DNA from: Odiellus spinosus | Lineage: Eukaryota > Arthropoda > Arachnida > Opiliones > Phalangiidae | Length of the DNA: 64,000 nucleotides | Assembly: GCA_963920705.1 (NCBI GenBank) | Contig: OY987240.1 | Coordinates: 2,672,501 to 2,736,500, forward strand | Direction of reading: 5' to 3' | Program-made: the position numbers and the translations under genes | In this document: positions 9,609-18,925 of the stretch, piece after piece | Position numbering within the stretch: the first letter of the stretch is position 1 | How the letters are laid out: each line of letters begins with the position of its first letter | The notes under the pieces: generated by a model | Database searches by the model: none | Told to the model about the DNA's origin: nothing | Seen by the model: the letters and a program-made list of their open reading frames with translations, nothing else

Positions 9609-10537
9609 TTTATTATATTTTTTTGTTTATCGTTTCATCCCTCAGTGAATTGTTCGTACCCAAATCTAATGTCGGCTTGTTGTTGAGATCAAAGTCTAGA
9701 AAACCGTAGTATAATTCAACTCCCGCACTTTTTAAGAAAAAGATAGAAATCAGAAAACGTTATCGAGATAAAAAAAGAGAGAGATAAGGAAAATCTTTGC
9801 TTCACCCCTTTTTTTTTAAACCCCCCTCATTACGAGGTGTAATTAGAATAAAACCATAGTTAAAATATTCATTCGAATTATAGTTTCCGAGTCAAGATCC
9901 CCTCTAGAAAGTTTATGATGGTCGTGAGAGTTTAAAGTGACGATGTGACATAGTTGATCCCCCCTAGTTAACGAGTTCCGTGCTACTCTATCTCTCGACA
10001 ACGTCAACTGAAATAAATAATGGCTACCGCGTTCCTCATTGATGATACCCGTAAGTGTTAAATAACTGTAGAGTAGAATAACCTAGAAAGCCCTATTTTA
10101 AATATCCAAGGTATCTCATTAATATTAAAGTGTATCTATATTTGATTAAGCATAACTTGAGAGCCCCGATAATTTAAGGTAGATATCTAAGCACCTTCCG
10201 TGCGCCCAACTCTGTGAGATAACGGGTTGTAACGTCCCTCGAAATAAGAATTATCGTTTTTTCCTCCTAGTATTTTAAAGGGTTATATTTTTGAAAGTGT
10301 TGTTACCACTAACAGAGTTATTATGATCGACCATACGTGAAACGAATCTTTTTTCCTCTTCTTCCCACGTGATTAAACTCCTCACACAATTTATCCCAAA
10401 CCCCAAAACACTTTTTTTGTGTAAGCTTTTCTCGTTTTTCCCCGTGTTGGTGGCTCTTCGAACATTTTTCCCAAAACCAGCGTCTTTTAACCAAATCCGC
10501 GTGAAAAAGTTCGAACGCCGCTCGCCGGCGAGGAAAA
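9609..10537 (+). repeat. Gypsy 5' LTR, second part
   Basis: From TTTATTATAT onward it matches 16934-17905 of the 3' LTR up to the common end GGCGAGGAAAA. Differences include a missing insertion near 17633-17700 and a lost 12-bp tract near the end. An AATAAA at 10012-10017 could serve as a polyadenylation signal; the 3' LTR has ATAAATAAT there. Confidence 0.9.
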
Positions 10538-10558
10538 TGGCGCAGTCGGCAGGATTCG
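10538..10558 (+). promoter_or_regulatory. Primer binding site, tRNA-Ser type
   Basis: TGGCGCAGTCGG starts immediately after the LTR end and continues for about 21 bases complementary to the 3' end of arthropod tRNA-Ser including CCA. The same primer is used by Drosophila 297 and 17.6. It fixes the LTR boundary and the element's direction. Confidence 0.85.
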
Positions 10559-11020
10559 TGTAGAAAGGCCTGTAATTGGTTGCTCAATCACTCTCGTATT
10601 CGCGGTTGCTCCCCTCTAGATTTCCAGTGTGTTAGACTACCCCTTTGAAAGAAAAAAAAAACGGAGAAGAATTATTTTTCTCTCTCCCTCCTTTTTCTTC
10701 CGAACGGCACATTGTTAGAGATCGGTAAAGCAAAAATTTTTTTTCCGATCTATTTTTATGTTTGTGTTTATTGTTATTGATTATTGAACTTGGGTTCTGA
10801 ATGATTAGTTTCAAATTAATAGCGTTATTTTTCACGTTTTATACCGTTTTTCTATATAACCGCCTCCATTACGTCGTTAGGATAGAGAACCCGAAGGTAG
10901 ACATTTTACCACCCCCCCCCTAGTTTCTCATTTAACATTTTTAGAAAAACCAATCCCCGAGACAAACCCCCTAGTGATACATCGATCCACGCCCCCCCGT
11001 TCGTACCTAAGCCCAACACT
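10559..11020 (+). other. Gypsy untranslated leader
   Basis: No open frame is seen between the primer site and the first Gag ATG. It contains A and CT-rich runs around 10650-10700 and two copies of the 9-mer family CCCTCTAGA/CCCCCTAG (10612, 10914). Confidence 0.6.
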
Positions 11021-11323
11021 ATGGAGCCTTTATTCGGGTTTTTGGCGACGTCAGAGGACAGGGTTGCCGTACTGAGTATGGGACTAACGATTTTAATGGG
11101 ATTTAGCATATGGCTAGGTTGGACCACCAGAGAATTTTGGTTTTGGATCCCCGCTAGAAAAGGCGCAGAACTTATGCGATCCTTAAGTAACTTAGGTGAA
11201 GGGAGAGGAAAGACAGAGGGGAATAGCCTACCAAGAGAGGACCTACTGTTTTTAGCTGATCTCTTACGAGACCATCAGACAATGTTGGTTCAACAATTAG
11301 AATCTATGAGATCCCCCCGATAG
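11021..11323 (+). pseudogene. Gag N-terminus with a predicted membrane segment
   Basis: The frame starts at ATG (MEPLFGFLAT) and has a hydrophobic stretch, VAVLSMGLTILMGFSIWLGW (residues about 15-34), followed by aromatic FWFW and then a charged, helical tail. This could be a membrane anchor or signal anchor; most gypsy Gags lack one. The frame ends at TAG 11321-11323 just after a C6 run (11311-11316). Reading past that run in another frame continues the protein, so this is a frame break rather than a true end. Confidence 0.5.
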
Positions 11324-11568
11324 AAGACCCCCAGAGGGACATCCCACAGTTAGCCATGGTAGCAGGGGCCATTAATAGACTCGAGGAGAAAATAGAATCC
11401 AATGCTAGTGGTAAAAATAAGGCAAACGAGCTAGAAACCCATTTACGCATTGCCGAAACGGTTCGGGACGCTATTTCCCCCCCTAGCAAACCAGTTGAGC
11501 CAAGCGGTACAAAAAATAGATCCCCTCACTTCCACCCCCCCACCCGGGAAATCCCGAAACTCGTGTAA
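11324..11568 (+). pseudogene. Gag linker, coiled-coil segment
   Basis: This continues Gag in a second frame with AINRLEEKIES and NELETHLRIAETVRDAI, a likely coiled coil, followed by a proline-rich stretch. The frame ends at 11568 after a C7 run near 11535-11541; the other frame carries on with RDSSQAAAISELANECKRR. Confidence 0.5.
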
Positions 11569-12476
11569 GATTTGTTGAGAAACCGAGTAGGGATAGTTCC
11601 CAGGCCGCGGCGATATCAGAATTAGCGAACGAGTGCAAGCGAAGAGAAAATGTCATATTAAGCCAAATGAATGAAGTACGCCAAAGTTTATATGACTTAG
11701 CTAATCAGAAAACCCCCGTTAACCTGGCATCAAATAATCCGGGAGGAGGTAGATTTGAGGACACCCCCGAAGACTTGTTTAGGCGTAACCGAACCCCTAG
11801 TCATGAGAACCCCCCTCTATCAAGTTGGAATCTCCCGCTAGATACCCCTAGTCCCCCCGAAGAAACCACTACGAATTATAACTCGTTTCACCGAGAGAGA
11901 GAATCCCGAAATACTACGTCATACCGAGAGGGAAGCACAGAGGGAAAACGTAACTCCTTTCGCCCCGTAAACGTTCCCCCTTTCCGCTATAGTGGGACTG
12001 AGAAGGAGAATCCACTCAATTTTTTAACTGATATAGAAGAGTACGCTAGAGCCGGGAACGGGAGCCCCGACGACGTCCTACGTAGTATGCATTTTATGTT
12101 AGATGGGCGGGCTAGAACTTGGTATAGAACGGAGCACAAAACCTTAGACACCTGGGATAAATTTTTAAAGAGGTTTAAGACAAAATTTTTAGATGATAGT
12201 TACACCCGCAGGATTTTACGAGCAATAGGGAATCGCAAACAGCTCAAAACTGAAACTCCCTCTAGATATATAGAAGATATGATAAACTTAATAGCACAAC
12301 TCCCCTACTGCATTTCAGAGAAAGATAGTCTTCAACACATAACACTTGGGCTTCTCCCCGAATGCGAAGCAATGTCTCGTTTAAAACCATGCACTACCGT
12401 AGGCAAATTATTGCAAACAGTCACGGAGTTAACCCCGGTTATGGATTTAATGCAAGCTACCAAGCCCCCGGGCTGA
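11569..12476 (+). pseudogene. Gag capsid region (retrotransposon Gag domain)
   Basis: After a proline- and serine-rich part with many CCC codons, the sequence VPPFRYSGTEKENPLNFL opens a retrotransposon Gag domain (PF03732 type). It goes through MLDGRARTWYRTEHKTLDTW and FKRFKTKFLD-like blocks, the usual capsid fold. It forms the shell around the element RNA. The clear domain starts near codon 103 of the 269-codon frame that begins at 11667. The frame ends with TGA at 12474-12476, next to C runs, and the zinc knuckles follow in a different frame. Confidence 0.7.
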
Positions 12477-13129
12477 AGTAATCCCCCTCATATCCCCCTA
12501 ATAACAATTATCATGTTAATCATAGTACAAATAATCGGAATCCCAATTACCAGGGTAATTCCTCGTCAACCCAGTTTTGTTCCCACTGTCGAGAATCGAC
12601 ACATTATACTCTAATTGTCCCAAACCTCGGAACACGAGACCCCAGGGAAATCCAAACCCAACCGTAAATCCTCCACCCCCTAGACCAAATAGTTGTTATG
12701 AATGTGGGGCTTTAGATCACTTTGCCAACCAATGTCCAGCGAGATTAGGCATACCAGTCCCCTCCTTCGTAACCACAGTACCAAAAAAGGTAGTCGAATT
12801 GAACCCCGAACCCAATACTAATGCTGCAGTTCAAGGATTTGTAGCAGGAACTTCTAGTGTAGTTATTCATTTTCCCCACTCAAGAGTAGCCGCCATGATA
12901 GATACAGGGGCGTGTCGTTCATTTATGACACGAGAAATATCCCCACTACCGATTAGATAATTTAACCCGCAATACATTTTCATCCGCCTCGGAAGAAAAT
13001 GGATTAATAGCTAGAGGGCCAGTATTATTTTCCATACAATTTCAGGACGCCTTGGGACCCTGTATGGATTACCCCTTTTTCATAATCGAGAGATGTAGTA
13101 CATTCGCAATGTTATTGGTAAATGATTGA
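12477..13129 (+). pseudogene. Gag zinc knuckles and aspartic protease
   Basis: Two CCHC knuckles of the C-x2-C-x4-H-x4-C type lie at about 12577-12620 (CSHCRESTH, then NCP after a one-base frame break) and 12697-12738 (CYECGALDHFANQC). They bind the element RNA. The protease follows, with active-site DTGA in AAMIDTGACRSFM (about 12889-12927) and flanking IHFPHS. A C4-associated frame break near 12937 moves reading to another frame through RLDNLTRNTF and FIIERC, which ends at TGA 13127-13129. Knuckles are intact apart from the break; the protease has its catalytic motif. Confidence 0.7.
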
Positions 13130-14598
13130 GTATCAGCGGTAGGAGCCGATCTATTACGTAGCAAGATGACAGTAGTGTTAAGCCTAAGAGGACAGCGCCA
13201 GTGCTTACCAATGATCAAAGATCCTGCAAAAAGGACGACCCCCCCCCTATTCCCCCTAGAAAGTCAAGGCGAGGTGACACTGCCCGAAAATGTAGATTAT
13301 TTAAAACCTGAACAAAAGGAGGATCTATTGAAATTATTTAACGATTTCCCCCAAGTCCTAAGTAATAAACCCGGTCGTACCCACGTAACGAGCCACGTTA
13401 TAGACATAGGAAATAGTCCCCCTATAGCCTGCCCCCCTATCGAGTATCTCCCGCCAAACAAGCTATCATTGAAAGCCATGTGACAGATATGTTAGAAGAA
13501 GGGATCATACCACCCTCTAATGGCGCGTGGGCAAGCCCAGTAGTATTAGTACCCAAGAAAACAGGAGATACGAGGTTTTGTGTAGATTATCGGAGACTAA
13601 ACGCAGTAACAATTAAACACGCTTACCCCTATCCCGACATAGACGAAGTATTAGATTCGATAGGCACCCCCGAGTATATATCATCCCTAGATTTATTGAA
13701 GGGATTTTGCCAACTTCCAATGGAAGCCAGTAGTATAGCCATAACCGCCTTTATTACCCACTCAGGGAAATATGAATTTATAGTTATGGCAATGGGTTTA
13801 GTAAACGCCCCCGCATCCTTCGCCTACATGATGGATTTAGTGATGCCCCCTACACAACGAAGACAGTTTATCAACACAGCTTCCCCCACATGGCAACGTC
13901 ATTTGATAGATCTCCGTCGAAACATAGATGAATTGGCCGGATTTTTAGGCTTAGCAGGTTGGTTTAGGCGCTTTATTCCTTTTGCCGAAATAGCAGGTCC
14001 TCTCAATAAACTCAGAAGGAAAATCATAGAATGGCATTGGGATAAACCCCAGGAAGACGCCTTCAATCAACTGAAGGAAATATTAATTAGTCCCCCCATA
14101 TTAGACGCCCCCTCTAAAGATGGCGAATTTTTCTTACACACAGACGCTAGCGGCACCGGGTTCGGAGCCACGTTAATTCAAGAAAAGAAAGGCACCCCTC
14201 GCGCAATAGCTTATGCGAGTAAGACTTTAAATCCCCACGAGAAAAATTATTCAGTTACGGAGTTAGAATGCGGCGCGGTTTGTTGGGCGATTAGAAAATT
14301 TAATCACTATATAGAAAGGTCTAAGTTTACGGTTGTCACAGATCATGCTGCCTTACAATGGCTAATAAACCTTAAGGATCCCCACGGTAGATTAGCTAGA
14401 TGGGCATTGTACCTACAGGGGCACGATTTAGAAATTATTTACCGACCCGGAAGAGTAAACAAATTGGCAGATCCCCTCACGAGACTCCTCCCGCTAAAAC
14501 CAAACCAGAAAGAGAAAGAGCGAAATGAAATTCTTATTGGGAATAGCTCCCCAAATGATAGTACAGGGTACACCCCCAATTTTCTCAACTATGGATAA
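13130..14598 (+). pseudogene. Reverse transcriptase (no YxDD) and RNase H
   Basis: After a linker, a break in a C6 run (13432-13437) leads into the RT: SPVVLVPKKTGDTRFCVDYR (about 13528-13590), the first catalytic Asp in SSLDLLKGFCQLPM (about 13681-13722), and AMGLVNAPASF (about 13789-13821). The next expected block, the YxDD active site, is absent: reading runs from MMDLVM to SPTWQRHLIDLRR and straight to FLGLAGWFRRFI. Some 35-45 residues are missing in frame. The RNase H that follows has all four acidic residues (LHTDASG, VTELECG, VVTDHAAL, KLADPLTR). The RT cannot polymerise. The frame then runs directly into an integrase-tail block (STGYTPNFLNYG) and stops at TAA 14596-14598. Confidence 0.8.
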
Positions 14599-15192
14599 GA
14601 AATTCGCCTACCCGGCGATCCCCCTCTAGAAGATCAAGATGATCTCCCCCCTCCGGATATCGCGTTTACGAAAGAACTTAAACAGGCTTACATAAACGTG
14701 AAAAATAACATTAAGAACGCCAACGAGCAAAATAAGAAATATTATGATTCTCTTAGGCGTGAGCAGAAGTTCGTAATCGGACAAATGGTTTGGGTAAGAA
14801 CCCACGTTCAATCACGCGCAAGTAGCCACACTTCACATAAATTTTCCCCCAAATATCAAGGACCCTACTTAGTTAAAATCCGACTCAACAACCTGGCGTA
14901 CGAATTAATGGATATACAAACGAAACAAACGATAGGTCCATACCACGTCGACCATATAAAATTAGTACAAGAACGATTATGGCCCGAAAATGAACTAAAT
15001 AACGAAAACAATGACCCCTCTAGTAATCAATCGTTCAGCGATCCAGGCGAAATCGGTTCCCACGCGGAAGCCACCCCCCGCTCCCCCCTTGATGCGCAAA
15101 GAGACTACGAAACCGTAAACAAAAAACAGCGCGCGCTAAAAACCTTGATTCTACTCTCCAAGAAGAATGCCCCGCCCCCAAGTGTATCATAA
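14599..15192 (+). pseudogene. Integrase C-terminal region only
   Basis: The sequence from STGYTPNFLNYG onward (starting just before this feature) and IRLPGDPP, the helical block NANEQNKKYYDSLRR, then GQMVWVRTH, FSPKYQGPYLVK and IGPYHVDHIKLV are the usual tail of gypsy integrases, including the SH3-like DNA-binding region. The HHCC zinc-binding and DDE catalytic parts that should sit between RNase H and this tail are missing, and the deletion keeps the frame. The TAA at 14596-14598 falls within the tail itself. A break in an A6 run (15121-15126) separates it from the PHD-like finger downstream. Confidence 0.75.
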
Positions 15193-15320
15193 ACAATTCA
15201 AATGAACCAATGATCGATTGGATACAATGTGATAACTGCGAATTAGAGTATCACGTTAAATGTGTCGGTTTAGACAGAGACTCCTTGGATACCGTCCCAA
15301 CGTACTATTGCTTTAAATGA
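15168..15320 (+). pseudogene. PHD-like zinc finger at the Pol C-terminus
   Basis: In the frame two bases off the integrase tail, the sequence reads CPAPKC, then DWIQCDNCELEYHVKC, then YYCFK before a stop. Cys and His spacing (C-x2-C-x4-H-x2-C with the preceding aromatic WIQC and final YYC) is that of a C4HC3 PHD finger, a module that binds histone H3 tails. The last cysteine is replaced by TGA (15318-15320), one base from a Cys codon. In an integrase it would plausibly act like the chromodomain of chromoviruses, guiding insertion. That role is inference. Confidence 0.6.
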
Positions 15321-15468
15321 ACACCAGAATTTACTTTTTATTTGATTCAACTCCCTCTAGACGATTCTCTCATAACTCGCACTCTTCTTCTACATCCGGA
15401 AAGAAAAAAAAAAAAAAAAAACTTAACAGTTGTACCAGACAAACTTTTATGGTTCGGGACGAACGCAC

Positions 15469-15485
15469 AAGAAAGGGAGGGGATA
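15469..15485 (+). promoter_or_regulatory. Polypurine tract
   Basis: AAGAAAGGGAGGGGATA lies immediately before the 3' LTR start TGTGACC. This is the expected plus-strand priming site and it sets the LTR boundary. Confidence 0.85.
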
Positions 15486-17905
15486 TGTGACCCCGTCACA
15501 TATATCACCCTACCCTACCCTCTAAATTTTTAATTTTGGTAATGAAAATGTATTATAAGCCTATTTTTTTGTTGTATTATGTGTCACCTGCCCTTTAAAG
15601 AAACTTTTTTTACTTAAAACCGGGAAAAATATAAAAACCCCATTTCCTTCTTAACAAAGGACCGGATAGCCAAAATTTAGCGAACTCTAAGAAACCCCAA
15701 TTCTAAAGATCCCCTCTAGACCAAGTAAAACTTCATGTGACCCTATCTCTACAAAACGATAACAATAACCCCCACTGCCATAACCCCCTCAAGGAACTAT
15801 CGAGATGACATCGACCTTCACGTTCATGGTCACCTCAAATTCCCCAAAACTTTCCATAAACCCTGGGAAAAATCTCTCGTATAGCGTTTCAATCCACAAC
15901 CCCAACCCGAAGATTCATCACTAACCAAGGCGTAGGCACATTGGCGCCGAATACGAAGAGGGAACGATGCCCTAAAAGCCTCCCCCCGTCCATCTTCCAC
16001 AGAAAATCCAGACCGACCCTGCAGAATACCAAGAAACGAAAGGGATACGTCACGAGGCACGCGGTAGCGGGCGTCAAGAGAGGTGCCCGGATGGCCTGAA
16101 ACAAGAACCAGAGCGTCCTTTTTTCCATCCCCCCCAAAAACTAACGTACGCAAAGCCACGCCGGGAAAAGGAAAACTGCAACTGGCGAAGATCCACACGC
16201 TACGCTTCCCCCCATCCGAGGCGACAATTATAGAGAAGCATGGAAGGAAAGGGTATCTCGAAAGAAACCACCGAAGGAACAGGACCTCCCCACTATAAGA
16301 CGAGCGCTCTGCGCTGATGCTGAAGACAATGCCCGCTTAAACCAAGGGCTCGGACTCCGCCATTTTAAGTCCTCGATCCTTCGGGACGTAAAAAAACCGC
16401 GAAATAACTTAGAAGAAAGTCCCGCTAGAAGAAGTTAGAAGAAAAAATGAGTCGAATCTCACCGCACTATTAATGGAAAAGAGCCACCTAAGCCACAAAG
16501 AATTCCGATTCGACCTCCAGAATCCGATGATCCCCGCTGACTATATTCAATCCACGAAGGAAAGGAGCCTCCCCCGCTATATGGCGTCGAAACCAAGAAA
16601 TCCAGCAAACTAAAAACACAACGACGAAGGACGATAATTACTGAAGTCAAACAAGATCCCCCCTCGAGACCCCAAGAAACCGGACGACCACTCGTCGGAG
16701 CATGTATGAATACCTACCCGAGAGACCGTGCCGTAACTAATTTCAACGAAGTTAGCACCCCGCAAGCTGTCCGAGAAATCCCGTCTAACCCCTCAAGGAG
16801 AGAGCCAGTGAAACCGATTGGTACAGGAATGGATACGGCTCTACTGTTACGCAACAAAATCCAGCTGATCCGAGAGAAACGACGGCCCTAGAACCCAACT
16901 TTTTCGTAAAACACAGGCAGTGTTGAGTACTTTTTTATTATATTTTTTTGTTTATCGTTTGACCCCTCAGAGAATTGTTCGTACCCAAATCTAATGTCGG
17001 CTTGTTGTTGAGATCAAAGTCTAGAAAACCGTAGTATAATTCAACTCCCGCACTTTTTAAGAAAAAGATAGAAATCAGAAAACGTTATCGAGATAAAAAA
17101 GAGAGAGATAAGGAAAATCTTTGCTTCACCCCTTTTTTTTTAAACCCCCCTCATTACGAGGTGTAATTAGAATAAAACCATAGTTAAAATATTCATTCGT
17201 ATTATAGTTTCCGAGTCAAGATCCCCTCTAGAAAGTTTATGATGCTCGTGAGAGTTTAAAGTGACGATGTGACATAGTTGATCCCCCCTAGTTAACGACG
17301 AGTTCCGTGCTACTCTATCTCTCGACAACGTCAACTGATATAAATAATGGCTACCGCGTTCCTCATTGATGATACCCGTAAGTGTTAAATAACTGTAGGG
17401 TAGAATAACCTAGAAAGCCCTATTGTAAATATCCAAGGTATCTCATTAATATTAAAGTGTATCTATATTTGATTAAGCATAACTTGAGAGCCCCGATAAT
17501 TTAACGTAGATACCTAAGCACCTTCCGTGCGCCCAACTCTGTGAGATAACGGGTTATAACGTCCCTCGAATTCAGTATCATCGTTTTTTCCTCCTAGTAT
17601 TTTAAAGTGTTATATTTTTGAAAGTGTTGTTACCAATGTGCCTTACCATATATAAGAGTGTTATTTTGATCGACCAATTATGAGAAACCATACGTGAAAC
17701 GATTTTTTTTCCTCTTCTTCCCACGTGATTAAACTCCTCACACAATTTATCCCAAACCCCAAAACATTTTTTTTGTGTAAGCTTTTCTCGTTTTTCCCCG
17801 TGTTGGTGGCTCTTCCAAGATTTTTCCCAAAACCAGCGTCTTTTAACCAAATCCGCGGGAAAAAGTTCGAACGCCGCTCGTCAGGCGGAAACCCGGCGAG
17901 GAAAA
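15486..17905 (+). repeat. Gypsy 3' LTR, uninterrupted
   Basis: It is about 2,420 bp, from TGTGACCCCG to GGCGAGGAAA. It matches the two halves of the 5' LTR with scattered substitutions and small indels, many in homopolymers. It has about 325 bp (15641-15966) that the 5' copy lacks, and has lost the second TATA box. It serves as the empty-site reference for the insertion at 6918-9608. No protein frame is supported in it. Confidence 0.9.
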
Positions 17906-18452
17906 CCATTATAATCATTATGTCCATAGACCTGATGAGTTGGAGATGACAACTTTAGCTCAGTTCGCTGCTTGGTTTGAGTATGCCAAAAGTCGAAGAG
18001 CAGTCCCTAATCCCCAGCCCAATGATGATGACGTAGAAAACATTGAGGTTGAATCGTATGGTAAGTGGCTAAAACTTAAGGATTCTTCCGGGTTCGTTCG
18101 AAAACGTGGCCACTCTAAAATAGTAAGATATCGAAGGTTTAATTTGCAAAAAGATCCTGAAAACTTTTATAGAGAACAAATAATGTTGTTTACGCCATGG
18201 TGTGATGAAACCAAAGACATTTTAGATCAGGATTTTAAAACAGAGTATGAAGTTTGTCTAGCAAATATTAAGGAAGTCAGAAAAGAATTTACCGATGAAA
18301 TTGATGAAATGGCGCTTGAACAGGCCATTAACGATTTTGAGAACGAAGCCATAGAATCAGATCTTACTAATATGCAACCTGAATTTGAACATCAAAATGA
18401 ATTAGATGTAACTGTTTCCCATATTTCTATTTACCAAAACATTTTGTCATAG
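17906..18452 (+). pseudogene. Helitron protein, region between Rep and helicase
   Basis: The frame resumes the Helitron protein cut at 5773, with RPDELEMTTLAQFAAWFEYA, then GFVRKRGHSKIVRYRRFN and REQIMLFTPWCDETKDIL. These blocks match the stretch that links the Rep domain to the PIF1-like helicase in arthropod Helitrons. The expected Walker A motif does not follow: the frame ends at TAG 18450-18452 and the next 10 kb has no helicase sequence. The 3' half of the element has therefore been lost, or lies outside. Confidence 0.75.
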
Positions 18453-18560
18453 TTTCCCTCATATAGCGAATATTTTTTTATTTTTGAGACCTCAAGTATA
18501 ATTGGTCATATATTTAATAGAGAAAAAAATTATCCTTTTATTGAACTTGGTTTCAGCCTT
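18453..18560. other. AT-rich spacer
   Basis: Nothing was recognised in this short AT-rich stretch between the Helitron remnant and the minisatellite. Confidence 0.3.
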
Positions 18561-18925
18561 GTTGGTATGACCACCCTAGAGAGTTGGTAAAGCTGGTGCG
18601 ACTATACAAGAGTGTTAGTTAAATTGGTATGACCAGCCTAGAGATTGGTAAAGTTGGTATGACCACCCTAGAAATTGGTAACGCCAGAAGCGTATCACAT
18701 GTATGTGTCCGCTTCTTGTAAAGCTTATATGAGTAACGTAGAGATTGGTAAAATAGGTATGATTATCGGAGAGAAATGATAAAAGTAGGTTTGACTATCC
18801 TAGAGAAATTGTTAAAGTTGATTTGACTATCTTAGCACAACCGCCCTGTACGGTTGGTAATTTGATATGGGTTATATGGAAGGGTTGTTAGGTTGGTTTG
18901 ACTATCGTTGAGTTAAATTTGTAAA
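18561..18925. repeat. Degenerate minisatellite, about 30-35 bp
   Basis: Units such as GGTATGACCACCCTAGAG followed by ATTGGTAAAG recur at least eight times with growing divergence and some unrelated inserts (18690-18720, 18840-18870). The array begins about 110 bp after the Helitron remnant ends. It is clear by eye but too degenerate for an exact copy count. Confidence 0.75.

Larger units (their letters stand above)
5774..17905 (+). mobile_element. Ty3/gypsy LTR retrotransposon, internally deleted
   Basis: The 5' LTR (5774-10537, containing a later 2.69-kb insertion) and 3' LTR (15486-17905) flank an internal region with PBS, Gag, zinc knuckles, protease, RT, RNase H, integrase C-terminus, a PHD-like finger and PPT. 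The order PR-RT-RH-IN marks it as Ty3/gypsy. The flanks give an imperfect 4-bp target duplication (ATCA at 5770-5773, ACCA at 17905-17908; the exact LTR end is uncertain by 1 bp). The LTRs are long (about 2.4 kb) and look about 97% alike by eye, which suggests a fairly recent insertion. RT YxDD and the integrase core are missing, so it would need a helper element. Confidence 0.9.
965..18452 (+). mobile_element. Helitron (rolling-circle transposon), broken and interrupted
   Basis: The coding pieces occur in the order known for arthropod Helitron Rep-helicase proteins: basic N-terminus with tandem repeats, DUF6570-type region, Helitron_like_N domain with an HxH motif, two-tyrosine motif, then the region that normally leads into a PIF1-type helicase. 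The pieces are separated by a small TIR element, a Penelope-like element and a gypsy element. No helicase motifs follow 18452, so the copy is truncated at its 3' side. Neither terminus was found; the limits given are those of recognisable coding sequence. Many frame breaks make this a dead copy, or one read with homopolymer errors. Confidence 0.85.

Noticed and set aside
10321-10587. Minus-strand frame at the 5' LTR end, also at 17661-17927
   Set aside because: It lies across LTR and primer-site sequence and differs in frame between the copies.
17931-17960. Second hammerhead-like CTGATGAG
   Set aside because: No stem II followed by GAAA could be found; it is part of a Helitron codon stretch.
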